Of a DNA stretch of 59,261 nucleotides, positions 53,645-59,261 are shown piece after piece (position 1 is the stretch's first letter; every line of letters starts with the position of its first letter). Origin of the DNA: SHAN690 sp041391765 (GTDB lineage Bacteria; Bacteroidota; Bacteroidia; Flavobacteriales_G; Salibacteraceae); the NCBI GenBank assembly GCA_041391765.1, contig JAWKNJ010000036.1:1-59261 (forward strand). The letters run 5' to 3'. The notes beneath the pieces were generated by a model. It saw only the letters and a program-made list of their open reading frames with translations. It had not been told where the DNA came from and searched no databases. A program made the translations under genes and the position numbers.

Positions 53645-55375
53645 TTACTTAGCTTTGATCAGCTTCCAGGCATAATGGTTTCCACCATCTTCAATCACCA
53701 ACGTGTATTCTCCAGCAGGATAGTTGCCTAACTGAATATGCGACTCGGTCCCTTCTTGCAAGAAACGACCTTGGATGTCAAACAGTATCCAGCTGGCATT
53801 CTCGTCCAGACCTTCCAAAGAAATCTCCTTAACGAAGGGGTTCGGGAAAACGGAGAACTCCGGCTCGCGAGGGGTATTCGTCCCGAGTAAATTGTAGAAA
53901 ATGGGCAAGGACTCATATACGCAACCATTGCTGCCGGTGACAATCACCCGATAAACTCCGTCTTCTGTTACTTGATGAGTAGCGCTGTTGCTGCCCTGAA
54001 TATTTTGACCGTTCAAAGTCCACTGGTAGGAAGTATAGTTTGTGGAAGTACCCACCTGCGCATTACTGTCATACCAAACGACAGGCATTTCTCCGAGGCA
54101 CTGCCTCGATACGAAACAAGCAGTTCCGGCATTTGAAAGCGAATCTTCATAGTTGTTTTGCCAGCCTATGGCGATAAATTCATCGGAAGCGGCAATACCC
54201 CAAAAGACTTGGAATCTGACTCCGTCATGAACGGCTACAGAATCGGTCCTCACCCAGTCCACGCCATCGTATTTGTACCAATACAACCATGATTCGAGTT
54301 CCGAGAAACTGATCAACTCGTGGGCCGCAGCAAACGCATCTGTACCATCAACATGCACGTCATTACCGAAATAATCATCGGAATGATTCGCATACATCTT
54401 CTGTTGCTGAATCCAGGTACCGCTTGAATTTCGAGTGAACATAACCGCCTTTGCATGATTAGAGTGTAAGCATGATGCCAGCAGTTGATCATCGCTTAAA
54501 CTAACTCTAGCTCCAAACCAACGTTCATCTGATCTAGGGTTTGCGACAATCTTTTGAGTAAAGCTCCAAAAGCCGGGAGAATCTTGTTTGAAGGCATAGA
54601 GCGCTCCATAAGCTTCGGAAACGTCCTCCGAAGTTTGGTTGCCTTCCCAAAGTGACCCAACAATTACCGTTTGTCCTTCATTATCAACTGAGCTGCCAAA
54701 ATGATCCATTTCGCCCGGGTCGGACGCTTTTATTTTCTGGGCAGTATACCAGCCTTGCGACTGATCATATTCAAAAATATATGCAGAGCCCGAGTTACTG
54801 ATCAGTCCTCCACTGCCGGGTAAATGATCTTCACCGGGTGCGCCCACAACTATGATACTGTCGCTTATTGAAACGGCAGTTCCAAAGTCATCATAAGCAG
54901 ATCGATCAATGGCACGCAGACTTTCCACCCATTCATACATTCCGGTAGAAGCATTCAATTCATACATGTAAACAATACCCGCGTCCTCTTGTGGTTCATT
55001 GGAAGTGTTATTCACTTCTTTCCCAGGAGCGCCTATAAGCAACAACCCTCCTTCCATGTCAATGCTTCGACCGAAGTTGTCAAACTCGGCAGAATTGGCA
55101 CCTACGAGGTGCTGCGTTTCACTCCAAAGTCCCGTGTTCGCATCATAGTGAAATATGTAAACCGCACCAGAGTTATCAACTCCAGAAACACCATCGGAGG
55201 GAGCGCCAAAAGCGGCATAGTCTCCATCAATAGCGATGGAAAGTCCAAACTGACTCGACTTTTGATCGCCCGAAACAGGAATTTTAGTGATTGACGCGGT
55301 TTGACATAACAGGTTCGAATAGGTCAAAACCAATACAAAAGCAGAAGTCAGAAAGATGAAGCGAGATGAATTCAT
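53645..55375 (-). CDS. T9SS-exported FG-GAP repeat protein
   Basis: 576 residues. Signal peptide ending SNLLC. The first 390 residues are FG-GAP/integrin-alpha-like blades (DNFGRSIDMEGGLLLIGAPG, DDFGTAVSISDSIIVVGAPGEDH, DHFGSSVDNEGQTVIVGSLWEG). An Ig-like segment follows (YQWTLNGQNIQGSNSATHQVTEDGVYRVIVTGSNGC) and then a type A sorting tail (FSVFPNPFVKEISL to GEYTLVIEDGGNHYAWKLIK). Cell-surface protein. Its start overlaps the NUDIX stop (ATGA), so it is the last gene of a four-gene minus-strand operon. Confidence 0.88.
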   Translation of the reverse strand: MNSSRFIFLTSAFVLVLTYSNLLCQTASITKIPVSGDQKSSQFGLSIAIDGDYAAFGAPSDGVSGVDNSGAVYIFHYDANTGLWSETQHLVGANSAEFDNFGRSIDMEGGLLLIGAPGKEVNNTSNEPQEDAGIVYMYELNASTGMYEWVESLRAIDRSAYDDFGTAVSISDSIIVVGAPGEDHLPGSGGLISNSGSAYIFEYDQSQGWYTAQKIKASDPGEMDHFGSSVDNEGQTVIVGSLWEGNQTSEDVSEAYGALYAFKQDSPGFWSFTQKIVANPRSDERWFGARVSLSDDQLLASCLHSNHAKAVMFTRNSSGTWIQQQKMYANHSDDYFGNDVHVDGTDAFAAAHELISFSELESWLYWYKYDGVDWVRTDSVAVHDGVRFQVFWGIAASDEFIAIGWQNNYEDSLSNAGTACFVSRQCLGEMPVVWYDSNAQVGTSTNYTSYQWTLNGQNIQGSNSATHQVTEDGVYRVIVTGSNGCVYESLPIFYNLLGTNTPREPEFSVFPNPFVKEISLEGLDENASWILFDIQGRFLQEGTESHIQLGNYPAGEYTLVIEDGGNHYAWKLIKAK

Positions 55376-55833
55376 TTTCCAAATTTATGGCTTGCAATAA
55401 GTCGATTGACCGTGACTTTATCCACCGGCCACCGGAAGTCATCAGCCTTCAAATCTTCCAATTTCACCCAACGGTGCACTTCCATTTGATTCCCCATGGA
55501 ATCGGGGAAGTCGAAAGGCCGTGACTTCGTTTCAAATTGCTGTTCTCCAACCATGCGAACACGATAGTAGATGCTGATCAATTGATCTTCCTCCCGAAAA
55601 ACGCTTTGCTGAAAATAGTCAGTGGTATAGAAGTGTTCCACAACCTCAATCGGCTGGTTCATCTCTTCCATGAACTCGCGCTTTAGGCAATCGATGGTAC
55701 CCTCTCCCCACTCCAATCCACCGCCTGGAAACTTGGAAAATTGAATCCCTCGAATGAGCTCGTCACTTACGAGCAACTCGTTGCGTTCATTGATCAGGAT
55801 GCCGTATACCCGGAGATTGAATTTCTTACTCAT
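55372..55833 (-). CDS. NUDIX hydrolase
   Basis: 153 residues. The Nudix box is intact: GGGLEWGEGTIDCLKREFMEEM (about 38-59, the GX5EX7REUXEE pattern), on a typical opening KFNLRVYGILINERNELLVSDE. It hydrolyses a nucleoside diphosphate derivative; the substrate is not predictable. The gene overlaps mnmD by eight bases and the FG-GAP gene by four. Confidence 0.9.
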   Translation of the reverse strand: MSKKFNLRVYGILINERNELLVSDELIRGIQFSKFPGGGLEWGEGTIDCLKREFMEEMNQPIEVVEHFYTTDYFQQSVFREEDQLISIYYRVRMVGEQQFETKSRPFDFPDSMGNQMEVHRWVKLEDLKADDFRWPVDKVTVNRLIASHKFGK

Positions 55834-56512
55834 GTTGTGTCATTGGTTTCATTGCACGCATCATCTCTCGTTTACCGGGTGGCCCTTCCAATCGTTCTAC
55901 CCAGAATCCAGCACTTTGCATATCTCTCCTCACCTGTCCTTTCGCGCAGTACGTAACTAGGACGGCCCCTGCACTCATCATCGCATATAGCTTTTCCCAG
56001 ATCACAGGCTCCCACAGTTCCGGCTGAGCGTGGGGTGCAAAAGCGTCATAGTAGATCAAGTCGAACTTCGCTTTTGGTTCAAATGCCTGCAATGAAGTAT
56101 GTCGTTTTTCCAATTGAAACTGATCAGTAATCTGAGTTGATTCATTCCAAGGTGCTTGATGCAAAGCCTCGAAAATAATGGGGGCACGCTCATCATCTAT
56201 TTGGTGAACGTAATTCAACTTTTCCGTGATGGAGGCATCCAATGGATACGTTTCCAGAGAGGTGTAATGGACATGCTTCTCGCCTGCGTTCAATGCAGAA
56301 AGCAAAGCGTTCAATCCGGTTCCGAAGCCAACTTCGAGAATGCGGATATTCGATTTCTGAATAGCCTCTAAACCCATACGAATAAACACATGCATGCTTT
56401 CCCGAATCGCGCCTTTGTGGCTGTGGTAGTTTTCGTTGAGCGCATCTACCCTGAGGGTATGCGAACCGTCACCACTTTCGATGATCCGAGGAGCTAGTTT
56501 GTCTTCCGCCAT
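55826..56512 (-). CDS. mnmD: tRNA (mnm5s2U34)-methyltransferase, MnmD family
   Basis: 228 residues, the methyltransferase half only (DUF752 type) without the FAD oxidase of enterobacterial MnmC. Motifs: SGDGSHTLRVDALNENYHSHKGAIRESMHVFI, SAM loop ILEVGFGTGLNALLSAL (about 58-74), FDLIYYDAFAPHAQPELW (about 150-167) and YCAKGQVRRDM. It completes mnm5s2U at the tRNA wobble position. Overlaps the ACP phosphodiesterase gene by 19 bases. Confidence 0.88.
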   Translation of the reverse strand: MAEDKLAPRIIESGDGSHTLRVDALNENYHSHKGAIRESMHVFIRMGLEAIQKSNIRILEVGFGTGLNALLSALNAGEKHVHYTSLETYPLDASITEKLNYVHQIDDERAPIIFEALHQAPWNESTQITDQFQLEKRHTSLQAFEPKAKFDLIYYDAFAPHAQPELWEPVIWEKLYAMMSAGAVLVTYCAKGQVRRDMQSAGFWVERLEGPPGKREMMRAMKPMTQHE

Positions 56513-57078
56513 TGATCACACTCGTTTTTCAATTCTGGGAAGAATGCTTGAAAATGCCTCACAAACTCGTCTTTGTAGTCTTCCAATTCATGTATGGATG
56601 TCTGCATGTTTGATTCGAACTTCGTGCGCGAGTCCATACCTCGAAATACCTTTTCCACCCCAGCTTTGGTAGCATAACCTTCCAATAAATTCTGTTCATA
56701 CATGTACTGGAAAAACCGAGCCGAACGCAATGGCATTAGGTGTTCCATGTTTCCAACTAAGTTGTAGCATGAGCGCGCAAATTGTCTCAGCGAATCCTGA
56801 TGATGTTCGTCCCATTGCATTGCCAAAACGTGATCGAACAGCACATCCACCACCACAGGACTGAACTTACTCTGCGTGGGATAAAACAGCGCTTTGGCGT
56901 CTTTTACAACAGGGTGTGTATCCGTGAATGTGTCGATGAACCGATGAAAGCGCACTCCGCGCTGAATGCCTTCTGAATACTGATTCAACTGCGAACCGCG
57001 CACACCGTCACCGATGTAGTTACCGAAGGTTAACTCCTCATCACCATCAGCCAGGTAGAAATGTGCCAGATAATTCAC
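56494..57078 (-). CDS. acpH: ACP phosphodiesterase
   Basis: 194 residues from the GTG at 57078 (VNYLAHFYLADGDEELTFGNYIGD), where the family begins; the frame from 57204 adds unlike sequence over the promoter. HD-like motifs: NYLAHFYLA, GVRFHRFIDTFTDTHPVV (about 43-60) and VVDVLFDHVLAMQW (about 77-90). It removes phosphopantetheine from acyl carrier protein. A TAACTTTG lies five bases before the GTG. Head of the operon acpH-mnmD-nudix-FG-GAP. Confidence 0.82.
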   Translation of the reverse strand: MNYLAHFYLADGDEELTFGNYIGDGVRGSQLNQYSEGIQRGVRFHRFIDTFTDTHPVVKDAKALFYPTQSKFSPVVVDVLFDHVLAMQWDEHHQDSLRQFARSCYNLVGNMEHLMPLRSARFFQYMYEQNLLEGYATKAGVEKVFRGMDSRTKFESNMQTSIHELEDYKDEFVRHFQAFFPELKNECDQWRKTN

Positions 57079-57083
57079 ACCGC

Positions 57084-57091
57084 CAAAGTTA
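57084..57091 (-). promoter_or_regulatory. Promoter -7 element of acpH
   Basis: TAACTTTG on the minus strand, a perfect TAnnTTTG, five bases before the GTG start; the TTG further up is at a wide 25-base spacing. It supports the shorter start and a leaderless message. Confidence 0.45.
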
Positions 57092-57130
57092 TTGACCGTT
57101 GCTCCACGACCATACCCAATCGTGTAATGC

Positions 57131-57164
57131 TTGACAAGCTGCTGTACATTCCGCTCTACATTTG
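57131..57164 (+). promoter_or_regulatory. Promoter of the LytS/LytTR pair
   Basis: TTGAC at 57131, a perfect TACATTTG at 57157-57164 (23 bases after the TTG), and the ATG seven bases later at 57172. Confidence 0.6.
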
Positions 57165-57171
57165 ACATCAG

Positions 57172-58227
57172 ATGCAAGCTTCTCGCAACTATTACCAGGC
57201 TCAAATCATAGGTTGGTCAGTTTATACGCTGATTTCGGTCGTGGTCTTCATCCTAAGCGGATCGGAATTGCGCATCGATGTCATTGGAGGAATTTACCTT
57301 GCCTTCGCCCTTGGCTTGGTCATCTCCCATCTTTACCGCACAGTGTTGATAAAAATGGGCTGGTTGAGCATGGATATTTTTCGACTCGCGCCAAGGGTCC
57401 TGGCCGCTTGTGTGGGGTTGGCCATCGTCTTTCATTTGCTCTATATCGCTATCGGAAACCTCGCATTCGGCTGGGACATGGACTACCGATGGAACGATCA
57501 AAACCTCTTTGCCTGGGGAATGCTTTTCTTCATTTGGAACATCCTCTACTTCGCCTATATCTTCTTCCAACGTTACCGCGTGGAGGAAATTAAAAACTTG
57601 AGATTGGAAGCTGCGCGGAACGAATACGAGCTGCGGAGGCTTCGCGATCAAATGAACCCGCACTTCATTTTCAACGCGATGAATACCATTCGAGCCTTAA
57701 TTGATGAAGACCCAAAAAAAGCCAAGAACGCGGTAACTCAACTCAGCAATGTTTTACGCAGTTCGCTTCAAACCGGAAAACAGGAGTTGATTCCGCTCGA
57801 AAAGGAATTGCAGATCGTGAGCGACTACCTCGAAATCGAAAAGGCACGTTACGAAGAGCGACTTCAAACTATCATCGATGCACAACCTGAGGCTTTGCAT
57901 GTTCAAATCCCGCCATTGATGCTACAGACTATTGTGGAGAACTGCATCAAACACGGCATCGCCAAGCTGCCAAAGGGTGGATCGATTCAATTGATCGCCA
58001 AGAGGATAGACGACCACGTTGATATACATGTACTTAACTCCGGTCAATACGACCCAAATCATCAATCCGAATCGTCTCTGGGATTGGAAAACACGCGCAA
58101 TCGATTGGACCTTTCTTTTGGCAAAGCAGCTTGGATGACGATCGGTAACCTTGATGAAAAAACGGTCAAAACGACCATTCACATACCATTTAAAAAGAAG
58201 AACGATGATACGAGCAATGATCATTGA
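57172..58227 (+). CDS. LytS/YpdA-type sensor histidine kinase
   Basis: 351 residues. Four TM helices (about 9-28, 37-57, 74-97, 114-133), a linker coiled coil, then the His_kinase domain with LRRLRDQMNPHFIFNAMNTI (phospho-acceptor His about 164), LSNVLRSSLQTGKQELIPLEKEL, an N-box in LQTIVENCIKHGIA, and a C-terminal G-box SSLGLENTRNRLDLSFG. This is the standard Bacteroidota partner of LytTR regulators. Overlaps the next gene by 23 bases. Confidence 0.92.
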   Translation: MQASRNYYQAQIIGWSVYTLISVVVFILSGSELRIDVIGGIYLAFALGLVISHLYRTVLIKMGWLSMDIFRLAPRVLAACVGLAIVFHLLYIAIGNLAFGWDMDYRWNDQNLFAWGMLFFIWNILYFAYIFFQRYRVEEIKNLRLEAARNEYELRRLRDQMNPHFIFNAMNTIRALIDEDPKKAKNAVTQLSNVLRSSLQTGKQELIPLEKELQIVSDYLEIEKARYEERLQTIIDAQPEALHVQIPPLMLQTIVENCIKHGIAKLPKGGSIQLIAKRIDDHVDIHVLNSGQYDPNHQSESSLGLENTRNRLDLSFGKAAWMTIGNLDEKTVKTTIHIPFKKKNDDTSNDH

Positions 58228-58936
58228 TGACGAGCGGCTGGCGCGTCAGGAAATAAAAGGCCAGCTTCAAAATTTCAGCGACATCGAAATCGTGGCAGAG
58301 AGCGGTGTGGTGGAAGAAGCACTGGATTTGATCGAAAAGGAAAACCCGGATCTGCTGTTCCTTGACATTCAGATGCCCGGCAAAAACGGGTTTGAATTGT
58401 TGGATGAATTGGACGGAAGAGCTCCGCACGTCATCTTCGTGACGGCCTATGATGAATACGCGTTGAAGGCATTCGAAGTCAACGCATTGGATTATTTGAT
58501 GAAACCAGTGGAAGAACATCGACTTCGTGAAGCGATTGACAAAATCAAGAAGCGTATTGCCGAGCGAAAGTCTGAGGAAGAGCCATTGAATGATGGCAAG
58601 CTCGACATCACCGACCAAGTGTTCTTGAAAGACGGAGAAAAATGCTGGTTTGTGGAGTTGGAAAAGGTGCGCTTGTTCGAAAGCGAGGGCAACTACATCC
58701 GAGTCTACTTTGACGACCAACGTCCATTGATCCTAAAATCACTAAACGCGCTCACGGAGCGACTTAGCGACAAGTATTTTTTCCGTGCAAGCCGCAAGCA
58801 CATTGTGAATTTGCGTTGGATTCAAAAAGTAGAAACCTGGTTCAACGGTGGCTTGCTTGTTATCCTGAAAGATGGCACTAAGGTAGAGGTCAGTAGAAGA
58901 CAGTCGGTTAAGTTGAAGGAGATGATGGCGCTTTAA
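58205..58936 (+). CDS. LytTR-type response regulator
   Basis: 243 residues from the ATG at 58205 (MIRAMIIDDERLARQE); the in-frame start at 58151 lies inside the kinase gene. Receiver (1-120: Asp in LLFLDIQMPGKNG, Thr in FVTAYDEYALKAF, Lys in YLMKPVEEHRL) and LytTR domain (about 140-240: EKVRLFESEGNYIRVYFDD, FFRASRKHIVNLRWI, DGTKVEVSRRQSVKLKEMM). DNA-binding output of the pair with the kinase at 57172. Confidence 0.93.
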   Translation: MIRAMIIDDERLARQEIKGQLQNFSDIEIVAESGVVEEALDLIEKENPDLLFLDIQMPGKNGFELLDELDGRAPHVIFVTAYDEYALKAFEVNALDYLMKPVEEHRLREAIDKIKKRIAERKSEEEPLNDGKLDITDQVFLKDGEKCWFVELEKVRLFESEGNYIRVYFDDQRPLILKSLNALTERLSDKYFFRASRKHIVNLRWIQKVETWFNGGLLVILKDGTKVEVSRRQSVKLKEMMAL

Positions 58937-59047
58937 GCTTAGTGCATTTCACCGACAGAAATTGGTCATTCACATACAATAGGGTAACCATCGTAGACAC
59001 GCCCGCGTTCATAGAAGTACCTTTAACCAAGTTAACCCCCTATTCTG

Positions 59048-59261
59048 ATGCAATCACTCGATAAGTCAGGCAACGATTTCAATCCTCAACTAAGCTTTAA
59101 TGCCGAAAGCGGTATGCTTCGAATGTCAGGAAAGTCCATCCCTCTCGACTCTGATCAAATTCTGGCTGAAATTACCACTTGGTTAGAAGCTTACTCCAAA
59201 GACCCGAAAGACGAAACCAAATTGGAGATTGACCTTAGTTTTTTGAATGGGAAATCGCTAC
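59048..59261 (+). CDS. SiaC-like (DUF1987) regulatory phosphoprotein, N-terminal fragment
   Basis: 71 codons; the gene runs off the right edge. LSFNAESGMLRMSGKSIPLDSDQILAEITTWLEAYSK, followed by TKLEIDLSFLNGKSL, matches the DUF1987/SiaC fold: a beta opening with FD/N..xG.L..SG.S.P, then a long helix ending WLE.Y, then a hydrophobic strand with F/YFN. SiaC proteins are serine-phosphorylated by SiaB kinases and dephosphorylated by SpoIIE/PP2C proteins. The window holds two such phosphatase genes, though neither adjoins. Confidence 0.75.
   Translation, partial: MQSLDKSGNDFNPQLSFNAESGMLRMSGKSIPLDSDQILAEITTWLEAYSKDPKDETKLEIDLSFLNGKSL

Noticed and set aside
57079..57204. Longer ACP phosphodiesterase start
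   Set aside because: The added 42 residues do not resemble the family and cover a perfect promoter element.
1..59261. tRNA, rRNA, CRISPR arrays, insertion sequences, integrases
   Set aside because: I searched by eye for T-loop motifs, regularly spaced repeats and transposase or recombinase motifs and found none that hold up.

Overview
The window comes from a chromosome of the Bacteroidota, most likely a Flavobacteriales/Cryomorphaceae-type marine or freshwater lineage; the exact taxon cannot be read from the sequence. The evidence is type IX secretion (T9SS) cargo with type A and type B sorting tails, a PorP/SprF partner, DUF4293 and DUF4199 proteins around rho, LytS/LytTR pairs, Y_Y_Y propeller sensors, and many TAnnTTTG promoter elements with almost no Shine-Dalgarno sequences.

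Layout. 1-1460: tail of a SpoIIE/PP2C phosphatase, then two tandem paralogous small secreted proteins, each with its own near-identical terminator. 1791-11059: a tightly packed signalling operon (CheR, CheB, a receptor-like hybrid kinase with three receiver domains, a receiver-kinase, a single-domain receiver, a receiver-PAS-PAS kinase and a LytTR-type output regulator). 11196-16186: two small exported proteins, then a minus-strand YceI protein and a propeller/Y_Y_Y/SpoIIE sensor phosphatase. 16270-18150: a zone full of frameshifts that hits a cytochrome-like lipoprotein, a dolichol-phosphate-type glycosyltransferase and LemA. 18150-22080: TPM-domain genes, a family 2 glycosyltransferase, FtsE, a YfcE-like phosphoesterase and DUF4293. 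22282-24499: rho and a DUF4199 protein, both broken by frameshifts. 24500-31269: a structured non-coding stretch, a NarL/LuxR-type regulator and a T9SS-exported subtilase with two downstream surface proteins.

31300-36430 is the accessory part. A GC-rich two-gene minus-strand module (HTH protein plus coiled-coil protein) has its own terminator. It sits beside a 775-base non-coding stretch carrying eight copies of the 7-mer CCCGCCA/TGGCGGG. An AT-rich group follows: membrane protein, HNH-type protein, and a coiled-coil/small-protein pair. This region is the best place to look for an undescribed system.

36560-59261 is ordinary core genome: Mpl, class II aldolase, a membrane protein/winged-helix pair, a T9SS adhesin-PorP-OmpA operon, a GT-C-like membrane protein translationally coupled to an unusual sulfotransferase-glycosyltransferase fusion, MurQ, several hypothetical exported proteins, an FG-GAP T9SS protein, NUDIX, MnmD and ACP phosphodiesterase genes, a LytS/LytTR pair, and the start of a SiaC-like (DUF1987) gene.

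Themes. Signal transduction dominates the two ends and cell-surface proteins dominate the middle. Mpl and MurQ both serve murein recycling. Three local clusters of indels fall inside conserved families, including the ATPase core of rho. This points to consensus errors in the assembly more than to real gene decay.
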